64,000 bases of DNA from Mycobacterium terramassiliense (GCF_900157385.1 NZ_LT717701.1:1151772-1215771); one strand, 5' to 3'; counted from the first letter of the stretch, positions 7,789 to 17,643 are shown. Translations and numbers: made by a program. Notes: generated by a model not told the origin, from the letters alone.

Positions 7789-8900
7789 CGTTTCTCCTCG
7801 GCTCGCGGTGACTGCTAGATCGATCATCGGATACGGTGATGCCTTGCGCATCGGTCGCGCGAAAGATTTTCCGTCCAGTTTTGATGTGTCCGGCGGAGAG
7901 TGTCCTTTACGGTCTGGCGCGGGCCGCGGGTCGCAGCACCGAATTGCGTGAAAGTCCGCCTGTGGAAACAACTTCGCCTGCTTATGGACTCAAGGAGGGG
8001 AACTGGGAGGAAATTTGCATTGCCTCGAGGGGCTGGGTATCGATTCACGAACTCAGCAAGAGAATTCTATGGTGTTGGCCCGCGTCCGGCGCGACGAGGA
8101 GGTGGTCCGGCGCAACGAGGACATGATCGTACCGAGCGCGGGTGAGGCAATTGCCCAAATGGGACCGGCTTCCACCAGCCCTCTCGATGTGCTTATCAAA
8201 GCGGGCTCATGTAACCGGCGACAGTGCGCGGCCGGCGTCTTCTGCCGCGATCCCCAGGCGACGCCGCCTACACGCCGCGACGTTGTCGCAAGGTATGCGT
8301 GCCGAGAAAAAGGGGGCCAATGGGGGCCATCCCGTCGGTGTCGCAGCGCGGATCGACCATACGACGGACTCACCGCGTCGCCAAAACGGTATTTCATGGA
8401 TATCAGCAGTTATCCACGAAAAATTACGCCGTTTTCATCTGATGAATCATGGTCCTAACGGGCCGACGCTTATAGAGCCGATCTGATTGCAGCCGAGATG
8501 CCCTGTTGGGGATTGGTTCGGCGGCGCCACCTCCACTTGTCGCCGAACTGCTCGGCCACAGCTACAACACCGCCCAGCGCCACGCGGAGATCGCAGCCCA
8601 GCCCTGAGCCCGTTACGTGACCAAGGTCGCGAGCCGAATCGAACTGACCCAAGGGTCTCAAGTCTGTGCCGCAAAGGCTTTGGACCATCGCGGCCGCATA
8701 CCAGCTAACGGGCGTCCGAAGATTTGATGTTCGCCTCGCGGATCTGCAAGAAGGTCGAGATGTGCTGCTTCCTGTCATCCGCAGTGGGAAGGCTGCGATC
8801 TTAGCGTGGCGCCGGTACCATCGACTCAAGCAGTCATTGCGAACGGGCGGCGCAGCCCACGGAAATATTCACTCCTACTTCACCTTTCGTGAGGATAGTT
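7789..8900. other. Degraded region of the mobile-element zone
   Basis: About 1.1 kb with no convincing gene. There are short plausible stretches only, for example a plus-strand run from about 8070 and a run near 8540 that resembles an integrase C-terminus (ELLGHSYNT). I see no second copy of the tRNA-Phe-like core here. Confidence 0.5.
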
Positions 8901-9086
8901 ATGCGCGAGGAACTATTTTCCGGCTTCAATGAAGCCGGGTGGGATGAGGCGCCCTGGGACGTCGAACCGACGTTCACTGCTGAGGAGTTGCAGATCCTGC
9001 TCAACCCGGCGTTATCGGCCGCTGAGGCCGCCGATCGTGTGGGTTGCGTCGTCCACGACGTCCTGCGGGTGCGTCGAACGGCCTGA
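8901..9086 (+). CDS. Small protein with possible helix-turn-helix
   Basis: A 61-aa acidic protein. ATG 8901 is preceded by GAGG 7 bases upstream, which fits better than the ATG at 8889. The C-terminal half, LLNPALSAAEAADRVGC followed by VHDVLRVRR, resembles a single HTH of the kind found in phage and plasmid regulators. Function unknown. It borders the mobile-element zone. Positions 9087-9450 after it hold nothing recognisable. Confidence 0.5.
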   Translation: MREELFSGFNEAGWDEAPWDVEPTFTAEELQILLNPALSAAEAADRVGCVVHDVLRVRRTA

Positions 9087-9450
9087 AAGCAGCGTTCGCG
9101 CTGGATAAGCCGCCGAGCGGCGGGCGAGTTCTTGGGACTTTCGCCGCTGGTTCCCTGCCGGACCGGGACAAACTTGGTGCGCGTTCGATACGAGGGTTCT
9201 CACCTCGCCGCGTTCGTTCCGCAATCTCTGTCTCCGCGAGCATTCGCGCACACTTCGTGTAACGGTTCCGGCCGCCAGAGTTGCCCTCATCTCGTTGGGT
9301 GCATCGCTGAGGGCCGCAAGCAAAAAACGCGTGCGGGTCGGTGGAACAAGTTCTGACGCCGAGTCGCGATGCGCGTAGGGTGGTGATCGAGCTATTCAAC
9401 CATTGTGCGGCCCCTGAACGCCTAGTGCCCGTGCGGGAAGCCAGGCCGCC

Positions 9451-10161
9451 ATGTCTGATAATGCTGCATTTGACGTCCAACTCAGATCGGTGATGACGAA
9501 CCTCGCCGACAAATTCCCGCTCGGCGCCATCCCTCTCGGGGACACGTTGGCCAGTGTTACCGCCGCGGCGGTCGAATTGATTCGCGGCGTCGATCACGCT
9601 GATGTCCTGTTGATCGATGGCGATCGGTTCGACTCGCTCGCGAGTACCGCGCCGGTAGCCGAAGAACTCGACGCGGTGCAGTTACGTTTTCAGCAGGGGC
9701 CCTGTTTGCAAGCCGCTGTCGCTGACTCGGTGATCCGTTCCCCTGATCTGCGTACCGAGCCTAGGTGGCCCGAATTTGCCGTTGCAGCAGTCAGTCTAGG
9801 AATATTCAGCGTTTTGTCGTTTCAGCTTTACACGCACAGCGGTGGTGCCGGGGCGCTCAACTTGCTCGGCCGGACTCCCGGCGCGTTCACCCGTGAGGCC
9901 GAAGCGTTGGGGGCCATGTTGGCCACCCATGCCGCGCTGGCTCTGGCCGCGGTTAACACACGCCAGCAGTTCGACTCCGCGCTGGCCACCAGGGACCATA
10001 TCGGCCAGGCCAAGGGCATCCTGATGGAACGCCTCGATATCGACGCCGTGCACGCGTTCGACATGCTGAAAATGCTGTCGCAGCAGACCAATATCCCGAT
10101 TCGGGACCTGGCCAAACGAATTATCGAAACGCGGCGGCCGAGCGCCGAACAAACGATTTGA
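9451..10161 (+). CDS. GAF-ANTAR RNA-binding antiterminator
   Basis: A 236-aa cytosolic regulator. Residues about 20-165 form a GAF sensor domain; residues about 175-228 form an ANTAR domain with the typical DHIGQAKGILMER start and a long helical run ending in DLAKRIIE. ANTAR proteins bind paired hexaloop hairpins in nascent RNA and prevent termination; mycobacterial members act on lipid and redox genes. No histidine kinase partner is adjacent. A perfect hairpin follows the gene about 84 bp downstream. The ATG at 9451 begins MSDNAAF; upstream GGGAAGCC is a weak ribosome site. Confidence 0.85.
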   Translation: MSDNAAFDVQLRSVMTNLADKFPLGAIPLGDTLASVTAAAVELIRGVDHADVLLIDGDRFDSLASTAPVAEELDAVQLRFQQGPCLQAAVADSVIRSPDLRTEPRWPEFAVAAVSLGIFSVLSFQLYTHSGGAGALNLLGRTPGAFTREAEALGAMLATHAALALAAVNTRQQFDSALATRDHIGQAKGILMERLDIDAVHAFDMLKMLSQQTNIPIRDLAKRIIETRRPSAEQTI

Positions 10162-10244
10162 GTCAGTTCGACGTTTCGCCGTTGTGGTGACGGGTAGCGA
10201 AGAAAATCAGGCGGCGTGGCGGTGCCGGCACTGCTGTGCTGCTA

Positions 10245-10277
10245 GCTCTCGGTAGTCATAAAGCGGCTACCGAGAGC
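10245..10277. terminator. Perfect 11-bp hairpin after the GAF-ANTAR gene
   Basis: GCTCTCGGTAG and CTACCGAGAGC are perfect inverted arms with an 11-nt loop. There is no T-run, as is common for mycobacterial terminators. The remaining 10278-10842 shows no recognisable gene. Confidence 0.55.
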
Positions 10278-10842
10278 GCACGCCACCTTTGTTGCGTGAT
10301 AGTTCCTTGCTGGCCGAACCAGTTTTCGGTGTTCGACCACTGGCCCGGCCGGCGGCGTGATCGACGGCCCATTCGTGTGGGTCGCCCACAAAGGATCTTG
10401 AGCAGCCAAGCAGTCGACGTCAGTAAGTCGGCCCAGCTGCAGTGACCGTGCTATCAGTTCGCCGTGTTCCTGGTCGGCCCGTCGGCCGAAAATTAAACCA
10501 GGCGAGTGTGTTTGGATCGGCGGACGACGTGTTCCTGTGGCCGCGTCCCAGCATGGTGCAGGCGCTGATCACCTACAAGATGCCGTGCTCGCGCTAGGTT
10601 GGCGAATACGACAGGAAGGCCTTGCAGCGAGCACGCAGCGATGGCGCTGACGGTCAGCCGTTGGAAGTCCAGCTTTGAGGAGGCGTCCCAGGCCCCTCAC
10701 GTCTTGGTCGATCGGGCGGCGTACCGAAGCTCGGTCCTACCTGGGGAGCCTTGGCGGCCACGCCGGCTGTTGATGTCAGATTGTGCACGGCAAGATCACA
10801 CATAGCCGTCCCTCGATTATCCGAGTCGGTGATACTTGACCA

Positions 10843-11742
10843 GTGACGAACAACGACGTTCATCCTGACCTGCAACGATTTGCCCGGTTCGCCCCACGTC
10901 GGCTCGTCGGCCCCCGGACCCTGCCGGTTTTGCGGGCAGCGCTCGCGTGGCGGGGGCGCCTCGGCAATTCCGTGGCCGACGTCGAGGCGATCACCCTCGA
11001 TTCCGGGGCGGGTGTTCGGCTGTTCCGGCCCGTCGGGGTCAGCGAGACCACACCCGCGCTGCTGTGGATCCACGGCGGCGGATACGTGATCGGCACCGCC
11101 CAACAGGACGACCAGCTTTGTAGCGGGTTCAGCACGCGCCTGGGCATCGTTGTCGCATCGGTGGAATACCGTCTGGCGCCCGAACATCCGTATCCCACAC
11201 CGCTGGAAGACTGCTATTCGGCATTGACCTGGCTGGCCGGGCTGCCGTCGGTGGACCAGTACCGCATCGCCATCGGCGGCGCCAGTTCCGGCGGCGGCCT
11301 TGCGGCCGCCGTGGCCCTGTTGGCCCGCGACCGCGCCGAGGTGAACCCCGCATTCCAGCTGCTGACCTATCCCATGCTCGACGACCGCAGTTCGGCGACG
11401 GCGCCCAGTGCGAACTACCGGATGTGGGACAACCGCAGCAACAGGTTCGGCTGGGCAGCATATCTCGGCAACGCTGACCCGCAAGTCGCCGTCCCCGGAC
11501 GCCGCGACGACCTCAGCGAATTACCGCCGGCTTGGATCGGCGTGGGCACGCATGACCTGTTCCACGACGAAGACCTGGCCTATGCCGAGCGCCTGCGTGC
11601 CGCAGGGGTGCCGTGCCAGGTCGAAACCGTTCCGGGCGCCTTCCACGGCTTCGACCTGGTCGCACCGAAAGCCCAAGTGTCACGGCGGTTTTTCGACAGC
11701 CAATGCGACAGTCTGCGCGCCGCACTTGCCCCGACCGCTTGA
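10843..11742 (+). CDS. HSL-family alpha/beta hydrolase (esterase/lipase)
   Basis: A 299-aa carboxylesterase of the hormone-sensitive-lipase group, similar in type to mycobacterial LipW/LipH. The oxyanion motif HGGGY is near residue 78, the nucleophile elbow is GASSGG near residue 147, the acid is in GTHDLFHDE near residue 238, and the His is in GAFHGFD near residue 268. All catalytic positions are present. The GTG start has GATACT ending 6 bases upstream, which fits a leaderless transcript. It is followed by a KstR-like regulator on the same strand. Natural substrate unknown; short-chain esters are likely. Confidence 0.87.
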   Translation: MTNNDVHPDLQRFARFAPRRLVGPRTLPVLRAALAWRGRLGNSVADVEAITLDSGAGVRLFRPVGVSETTPALLWIHGGGYVIGTAQQDDQLCSGFSTRLGIVVASVEYRLAPEHPYPTPLEDCYSALTWLAGLPSVDQYRIAIGGASSGGGLAAAVALLARDRAEVNPAFQLLTYPMLDDRSSATAPSANYRMWDNRSNRFGWAAYLGNADPQVAVPGRRDDLSELPPAWIGVGTHDLFHDEDLAYAERLRAAGVPCQVETVPGAFHGFDLVAPKAQVSRRFFDSQCDSLRAALAPTA

Positions 11743-11935
11743 CACCAGCTCACCACCGATGACGGTGGCCGCCGCCAGCTGTCAGGTTTCGGGTTGCGTT
11801 GACAACCACCCTGGGTGCTCGCGCGGGGCGGCGGTGGTGGCGCACGGGTCGGGGTGGCCGCAACGGCTAACCATAGCCCGACCAATCCGACCCGCCGAGC
11901 TCGACTACCTTTCGCGTGCGACTACATGACAAACA

Positions 11936-11958
11936 AAACCTGACGTAATGTAAGGTAA
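11936..11958. promoter_or_regulatory. Shared 23-bp palindrome, site 1
   Basis: Right arm TGTAAGGTAA is exact, spacer TAA, left arm AAACCTGACG is degenerate (6 of 10 match). It lies about 64 bp before the start of the KstR-like gene at 12022. See sites 2-5. Confidence 0.6.
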
Positions 11959-12021
11959 GCCACCCGGTGGTGCAAATGGTGATATGCCAGAATTTTTGGG
12001 TTGCAGCCTCAGGAGTTTTCC

Positions 12022-12633
12022 ATGATGACGTCGCCTGCTCAGCAACAGCAGCGGCGGCGGCACATTCTCACCGTCACGCTCGGCATTGCGCGTAAAGGCG
12101 GATATGAGGCCGTCCAGATGCGCGCTGTCGCCGACTGCGCCGACGTGGCTGTGGGCACCGTCTACCGCTATTTTCCATCGAAACAAAACTTGCTGTTGTC
12201 TGCTCTGGAGAGCGAACTTGACCGTTTTGAACGCAAAGCGCGCCCGGCGCCGACCGGTGCCGCCGATTGTTATGAGCAGCTTTGGCAAGTGATTTCGAAC
12301 TTGTATGCAGACATGGCACGCGACATCCGGCTTGCCGAGGCCATGGCACGAGCCTTTATGGTCGCCTACACCAGCGAATGCAGTGACGCCGATCGGATCC
12401 GCCATCGGCTCGACGCACTGTTTGCCCGCCTGCTTGCCGGCGGCGACCCCAGCACCGCCCAACGACAGGTCGCCTGCGTCATCGTCGATGCCTGGGTGTC
12501 GAACGCAGTGTCGTGGCTACGGCGCCGGGCCACCACAGGGGATATCAACCACCGTCTGTGGCACTTGCTGGGAGTGGTGGCCCGGCATGAGGGCGCGCAT
12601 TGGCCGCCAAACACGCGGCCCGATTCCGGCTAG
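12022..12633 (+). CDS. KstR-like TetR regulator A
   Basis: A 203-aa TetR repressor. The DNA-binding domain (residues about 12-60) contains MRAVADCADVAVGTVYRYFPSK, closely like the steroid-regulator KstR, and the ligand domain also follows the KstR pattern (LAEAMARAFM, later VSNAVSWLRRRAT). I chose ATG 12022 because AGGAG lies 6 bases upstream; the open frame could begin at TTG 12001. A copy of the shared palindrome lies in its promoter, so it is the best candidate for the regulator of that site set. The ligand may be a CoA thioester of a catabolic intermediate, as for KstR. Confidence 0.85.
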   Translation: MMTSPAQQQQRRRHILTVTLGIARKGGYEAVQMRAVADCADVAVGTVYRYFPSKQNLLLSALESELDRFERKARPAPTGAADCYEQLWQVISNLYADMARDIRLAEAMARAFMVAYTSECSDADRIRHRLDALFARLLAGGDPSTAQRQVACVIVDAWVSNAVSWLRRRATTGDINHRLWHLLGVVARHEGAHWPPNTRPDSG

Positions 12634-12678
12634 TCAGGCCGGACAACTTCGGGACGGGCAGAGAGGTTGCGACAGCTC

Positions 12679-13338
12679 CTATTTCCCGGACTTCCCGATG
12701 GTCCGGGTCACTAGATCAATGGTTATCTGCATGCGGCGTTGCAGCTCCAGCGCCGTGGTGCGGCCGTGGGCAACAGCTAAAACGTTTGAGGTCCAAACAT
12801 CGGCAAGGATCTCCCCGATCTGTACACAGTGATTGCCAGGAGCGGTTGAACCCATGGCTTCGGCAAACATCGTCGCAATCTGCGCTCGGATTTTCTTTAC
12901 ATCGAGCGCCGCACTCGAGTCGGCGGATAAGTAGGCAGTCGCCATGGCTTCGGTGAGCCGAGGATGTTTGGTTGCCGTCTCGCTGAGGCAGTTTACGAGG
13001 TCCGACAGACGCGAAAAGGGTACGGCATCGCTACGTTGCGCAACGGAAGACTCCTGGTTAATCCGCTCGAGCCAAAGGCCGAATGCTGCCACCAGAAGGT
13101 GATCCTTGGACGGAAAATACCGGTAAAGAGTGCCAAGGGATACCTGGGCCCGCGCGGCCACTGAACGCATCCCGACTGATTCGTAACCTCCGTCACTTGC
13201 AATAGCGGCGGCGGTGACCAAGATCTGTACCCGGCGATCGCGACGCGTTTGGCTGGGCAAGACATCATCCGATAGCGAACGAATCGCTGTGGTCGACCGA
13301 TGGCCCTGTGGTGCTCGTCGTTTACCGGAGGTGGGCAT
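12679..13338 (-). CDS. KstR-like TetR regulator B
   Basis: A 219-aa TetR repressor, convergent with regulator A. Its HTH region MRSVAARAQVSLGTLYRYFPSK is again KstR-like, and the C-terminal domain aligns by eye with regulator A. The frame is open further upstream into the insertion sequence, but ATG 13338 with AGGAG 7 bases upstream is the natural start. The IS21 element inserted within about 95 bp of this start, so the native promoter was probably cut off. Confidence 0.85.
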   Translation of the reverse strand: MPTSGKRRAPQGHRSTTAIRSLSDDVLPSQTRRDRRVQILVTAAAIASDGGYESVGMRSVAARAQVSLGTLYRYFPSKDHLLVAAFGLWLERINQESSVAQRSDAVPFSRLSDLVNCLSETATKHPRLTEAMATAYLSADSSAALDVKKIRAQIATMFAEAMGSTAPGNHCVQIGEILADVWTSNVLAVAHGRTTALELQRRMQITIDLVTRTIGKSGK

Positions 13339-13552
13339 ATTGTGTACTCCTGAGCGGCGCCCGGGTGCGCTGGTGTCGGCGGACACGGAAAAATCCCCAC
13401 TGACGGCCAGCTGATCTCCCCGCTGGCGGTCATGAATTCTCCCCACTGACGGCCACGGATTTCCCCATTGCGGTCGTGTCGCTGCCGGTTGTCGGCGGCG
13501 GTGTCGGGCTGGCTGTTCTGGACCGAATGTGTCCAGGGCGGAAGGCCAGTAA

Positions 13553-15070
13553 GTGAAGAGCAGTGAGGAGATCATGGAGATTTTGGAGGCGTTTGATTTG
13601 ACCGGCGGATTACGAGCGGCGGCGGCGTTGGCTGGCTGTGATCACAAGACGGTGGCTCACTACGTGGCGTTGCGCGATGCCGGGCTCAGCCCGGAGGAGC
13701 GGCCGCGGCGGGCGATGGCCATTGATCCGTTCCTGGACAAGATCGAGGAGTGGGTGGACCATTCGCAGGGGTTGATCCGCGCCGACGTCGCGCACGACAA
13801 GCTGGTTGCGATGGGCTTCGGCGGCTCGGAGCGCACCACCCGGCGAGCGGTGGCGGCGGCGAAGAAGTCGTGGCGGTCGGGTCATCGCAGGGTGTTTCGG
13901 CCGTGGGTGGCTGAGCCGGGGTTATGGCTGCAGTTCGACTGGGGCCAAGGGCCCACCGTCGCCGGTCGGCCCACGTTGTTGTTCTGCGCCTGGCTGGCCT
14001 GGTCACGGTTTCGGGTGGTGCTGCCCGCCTGGGATCGCACCCTGCCGACCCTGCTGGGCTGTTTGGACGCCACGCTGCGGGTGATCGGTGGGGCACCGAC
14101 GTATGCGTTGACTGACAACGAGAAGACGGTCACTGTCGAACATGTTGCCCGGGTCCCGATTCGGCATCCCGACGTGGTGGCCGCGGGTCGGCATTACGGG
14201 ATGACGATCCGCACCTGTGTGCCGGCTGACCCTCAGTCCAAGGGCGGTGCGGAGGCCACCGTGCGCATCGCCAAAGCCGATCTGGTGCCCACCGAGGCTA
14301 ATCTGCTTGATGCCTACGCCACCTTCGCTGAGCTGGCCCAGGCCTGTCGTGACTTCTGTGAGCAGGTCAATGCCCGGCCGCATCGGGTGACCGGTCAGGT
14401 CCCCGCTGAGCTGTTGGTCGAGGAACGTGCACGGCTGCATGTGCTGCCCGCCCAACCGGTGGCCATTGCGTTCGGCCTGACCCGCCGGGTGGGCTGGGAC
14501 TCCACGATCAGCGTGGAGGGAGTGCGCTATTCGGTGCCGCACCACCACATCGATGAGCGGGTCTGGGTGCGCTGGTGCGGTGAGGAATTGGTAGTCACCG
14601 TCATCGATGAAGCGGGCCCGGTCGAGATCGCCCGCCACGGGCGCGGGCAACGTGGGCGACCCCAGATCCGCGACGAGCATTACCCCAGTGACCATCCCGG
14701 AGGCCGCGCGCTGCCCGGGGACCGCACCCCACGCGCGGCCAACCCGGCCGAGGCCGCGTTTCTGGCTATCGGTGACGGCGCGGCCGCGTGGCTGACCGAG
14801 GCCGCTGCGTCCGGCGCGGCTCGGGTGCGCTCGAAGATGGCCGAAGCGGTGGCGTTCGCCAAACTGCACGGCTCGGTTGCCGTCGATCAAGCGTTGGGCA
14901 CCGCGGCGTTGGCCGGCCGATTCGCCGATGCGGATCTGGCCGCGATCTTGACCCACCAGCAGCACGGGCCCAACGGCCCGCCGACCCGGGCCACCGAAAC
15001 CCACAGCCTGCAACCCGGCACCGCCGGCTGGTCGGGGTTCGGCGCGACCAATCCCGGCGGTGAAAAGTGA
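13553..15070 (+). CDS. istA: IS21 transposase IstA
   Basis: A 505-aa DDE transposase. An N-terminal HTH region (AAALAGCDHKTVAHYVAL) precedes the catalytic core with Asp in FDWGQG, Asp in ALTDNEKT and Glu in KGGAEATV. A C-terminal beta-barrel region follows. Start GTG 13553. The gene is intact, and its stop overlaps the istB start by four bases (GTGA). Confidence 0.93.
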   Translation: MKSSEEIMEILEAFDLTGGLRAAAALAGCDHKTVAHYVALRDAGLSPEERPRRAMAIDPFLDKIEEWVDHSQGLIRADVAHDKLVAMGFGGSERTTRRAVAAAKKSWRSGHRRVFRPWVAEPGLWLQFDWGQGPTVAGRPTLLFCAWLAWSRFRVVLPAWDRTLPTLLGCLDATLRVIGGAPTYALTDNEKTVTVEHVARVPIRHPDVVAAGRHYGMTIRTCVPADPQSKGGAEATVRIAKADLVPTEANLLDAYATFAELAQACRDFCEQVNARPHRVTGQVPAELLVEERARLHVLPAQPVAIAFGLTRRVGWDSTISVEGVRYSVPHHHIDERVWVRWCGEELVVTVIDEAGPVEIARHGRGQRGRPQIRDEHYPSDHPGGRALPGDRTPRAANPAEAAFLAIGDGAAAWLTEAAASGAARVRSKMAEAVAFAKLHGSVAVDQALGTAALAGRFADADLAAILTHQQHGPNGPPTRATETHSLQPGTAGWSGFGATNPGGEK

Positions 15071-15882
15071 CCGCAACCAAAAAACCGGCAGTGACGGTCG
15101 GATCCGGTGTCGCCGGGCCCGCCACCCAGACCCTCGAGGAGGTGATCGCGTTAACCCGCCGCCTGCGGATGCCCTACCTGCGCAAAGCCATTGCCGACGT
15201 GGTGCCCACCGCCCGAGCTCAACGCTGGGACCCCGCCGAGGTGCTGCGCGTACTGCTTTGTGAGGAGATCACCGGCCGCGACGAAGCCACCCTACGGCTG
15301 CGGCGAGCGCGGGCGAACTTCCCGGCCGGCAAGACCTTCGCCGTTTGGGATGAAACCCGCTGCTCCATCCCCGCACCCACCCAGCAAGCCCTGCGCGGCA
15401 TGGAATGGGTCGACCGGCGCGAGAACCTTTGCGTCTGTGGTCCCAGCGGCACCGGCAAGAGCCACTTCTGCGAGGCCCTGGGACAGCTGGCCATCGACAC
15501 CGGACGCACCGTGGCCTGGTTTTCCATCGACGACCTCGGCGCCCTGGTACGCCGTCACCGCGCCGATGACTCCATCACCAAAGCGGTCCGCCGCATCACC
15601 CGAGTCGATCTGATCATTCTTGATGACATTGGCATGCTGCCCGTCGGCGAGGACGCCGCCGAAGGGTTCTATCGGCTTGTCGACGCCTGCTACGAAACCC
15701 GTTCGCTGGCAGTGTCATCCAATCTGCACCCGGCCGGCTTCGACGAACTCATGCCCAAGACCCTGGCCACCGCCACCGTCGACCGGCTGTTACACCACGC
15801 CCACGTCTGCGTCACCGAAGGCCAATCGTTCAGGCTCGCCCAAGCCACCACCGGCAAGGGGGTGGCGCCGCTACCCAACTGA
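15067..15882 (+). CDS. istB: IS21 helper ATPase IstB
   Basis: A 271-aa AAA+ ATPase that helps IstA choose and bend target DNA. Walker A GPSGTGKSH is near residue 126 and Walker B LIILDDIG near residue 181. Length and order match the family. Intact, so the element may still be mobile. Confidence 0.93.
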   Translation: MTATKKPAVTVGSGVAGPATQTLEEVIALTRRLRMPYLRKAIADVVPTARAQRWDPAEVLRVLLCEEITGRDEATLRLRRARANFPAGKTFAVWDETRCSIPAPTQQALRGMEWVDRRENLCVCGPSGTGKSHFCEALGQLAIDTGRTVAWFSIDDLGALVRRHRADDSITKAVRRITRVDLIILDDIGMLPVGEDAAEGFYRLVDACYETRSLAVSSNLHPAGFDELMPKTLATATVDRLLHHAHVCVTEGQSFRLAQATTGKGVAPLPN

Positions 15883-16129
15883 TCAACCGGGGAGATCCCA
15901 CGTCCGTCCGTGGGGAGTACTCGTGGCCACCAGCGAGGAGATCTCCTGACCGTCAGTGGGGAGAACTACATGACCGTTGACAGCTGGTTCAATCCTGAAC
16001 GGGTATCGGTCCGCCCCCCCAGGGGGCAGCCGGTTGATACGCATTCCGTTGGTTCCCATCGTGGATGCGAACTCGGTGAGGCCATTGTTAAGGCCACGCC
16101 CACCCGGCTATCTGTGTGGCTAGATCCGT

Positions 16130-17178
16130 GATCGTGGTGCCAGATGCCCTCGACGGTCCTGCGGCGAATCGCTCGTCCCGCGGCGTCGACATCGGCTGCA
16201 CGGCCCCCATCGACATCGATGAACACAGCCCGGCCAGCAATGTGAGTGTCGGTCAGCGCTTCGGTCATCGTCAACACCGGGCCACGCAGGCGTCGGTGCC
16301 GCCGAATTGCGCCCACTCGTCGCGGGTCCGACTGGCGAAACGCTCAGTGAACAGCGCACGCAACTCATGCCATTGTGTTGCGCCCGCCCGATCGGACACC
16401 TCAGCAGACGACAAGCCTAATCCATCGAGAAACGCCGCGTAGAAAGGGTTTTCGATGGCCGCAACCGTCATATGTCCGCGATCGGCGTAGCGGTAGATCG
16501 CATACCACGGTGTGACGCCATCGAGGATGTTGCTCTGGCGCCGCTCGGTCCACATGCCCAGGTGTCGAAACAACCAAATAGCGTGGGCTAGCAGGGCTAC
16601 GCCGTCGAGTATCGCTACGTCGACGACTTGCCCGCGGTAACTCACCATGAGTTCATAGAGCATGCTACTAGAACCCAGGCGACCAGGAACATTGAGCCAC
16701 CGCTGTAGTCGCCGATCAGGTTCAATGGAATTGTTGGGCTTTCGGCTTCGCCGATGGTTGACAAGACACCGCTGATCGCGAGGTTGTTTCAAGTCATGTC
16801 CAGCTGCATGCGCCCAAGGTCCGCTTTGGCCCCATCCTGTCATGCGGCGCATAGACCAGCGCAGGATTGCGACCCAGGCATTCGTCGGGTCCGACGCCCG
16901 CCGAGACGTTCAGCCACCCCCGGACGGAATCCCTCGATGAGCACGTCCGAGTGCGCGATGAGGTCGAGCGTCGAAAACTCCTGGGAATCCTTGACATAGA
17001 GAGGAATCAGCGCGCGATTCCGAAGTTGGGAGTCAGCGGGATCCCCCGACTGCGTCCCGGCAACCCCCACCACGTTCGCGCCCCCGTCACCAAGAAGGGT
17101 TGGGCCGTGCGGCGTCGACTCTATGCCGATGCCGGCCAGCTCAACCACGCGAACACCCGAAAGCGGACCAGAATTCAT
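16130..17178 (-). pseudogene. Broken CaiB/BaiF CoA-transferase (alpha-methylacyl-CoA racemase-like)
   Basis: Pieces of one racemase-like protein occur in different frames. 17178-16840 encodes the N-terminus (PLSGVRVVELAGIGIE and VLIEGFRPGVAERLG). The next frame gives MTGWGQSGPWAHAAGHDL. A short segment near 16680-16795 reads LAISGVLSTIGEAESPTIPL only in a third frame. 16640-16271 gives VVDVAILDG to WAQFGGTDACVA. The expected PVLTMTEAL and HIAGRAVFIDVDG lie in yet another frame (to about 16190). At least four frameshifts, so no functional protein. The intact enzyme would epimerise 2-methyl branched acyl-CoAs in sterol or branched-chain degradation. 15971-16129 holds nothing else. Confidence 0.85.
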
Positions 17179-17224
17179 TGGACCGCGCCGAGAAACGATA
17201 CGAGCGAGTGAATGACACCTGTAT

Positions 17225-17284
17225 TCGCAGGGGTGTCGACGCCTCTGTCAACGCGAGTTGATTATCGGCCAAGGCGATAGGCAT
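17225..17284 (-). pseudogene. N-terminal stub of an acyl-CoA dehydrogenase (FadE)
   Basis: ATG 17284 with GGAGG upstream starts MPIALADNQLALTEAS, the typical beginning of a mycobacterial FadE (compare MPLALNDDQIELADS of the fadE at 21058). The similarity stops after about 16-20 codons, so nearly all of the gene has been deleted. It would have been the first gene before the racemase pseudogene. Confidence 0.6.
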
Positions 17285-17552
17285 TTTGGCCTCCATCGTG
17301 ACATTCCGCCGAGTAACACAACCAGGATATAATAGCTCGTACCATGAATCGTGCGCGCCGTCTTGATCCTGAATGCACCTCCGCCCTCGACTGTCGAGAC
17401 GGTTGCACGCAGGTGTCCCGTGGTTGCCGACTGCCACCACGCCTGTAGCTGGGTTTACCAGCGTTTTAACGGCGACATGTGCACCCAAGTAACGTGCACC
17501 GGCCTAGCGCTATCGCCGTGGTCCATGAGCGCCTCATTGCATCGCAATTAGC

Positions 17553-17572
17553 ACTATACAAGATATTATAGT
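17553..17572. promoter_or_regulatory. AT-rich palindrome before the MDMPI-like gene
   Basis: ACTATA-N8-TATAGT about 70 bp before the start at 17644, in an otherwise GC-rich region. A TetR-type operator is possible. The rest of 17285-17643 shows no gene. Confidence 0.4.
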
Positions 17573-17643
17573 TGATAGTTCAATTCTTCTGTGGGCTTCT
17601 TGCTCGCCGGCCGCGCGAGTTACCTTGAATTCCTAGGAGCAAC

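Larger units (their letters stand above)
13433..15970 (+). mobile_element. IS21-family insertion sequence
   Basis: About 2.54 kb with istA and istB and inverted ends. Left end TGAATTCTCCCCACTGACGG (from 13433) matches the reverse complement of the right end, TGTAGTTCTCCCCACTGACGG read inward from 15970 with one base of slack. The match continues outward as CGGTCATG (13427-13434) and CATGACCG (15969-15976), so the true ends may lie 6 bp further out. Related TCCCC-CTGACGG blocks repeat near 13394, 13417, 13440 and 13462, and again near 15912 on the right, like the multiple terminal repeats of IS21. I cannot see a clean direct target duplication. Confidence 0.85.

Noticed and set aside
8530..8610. 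Integrase C-terminal remnant (ELLGHSYNT)
   Set aside because: Too short and lacks the catalytic Arg-His context; noted but not called.
10654..11484. Long minus-strand frame of 276 codons
   Set aside because: It lies opposite the esterase gene, which has all its catalytic motifs; the frame is a shadow.
17327..17345. Second copy of the ACTATA palindrome
   Set aside because: GATATAATAGC near 17330 is AT-rich but not an inverted repeat of the same form.
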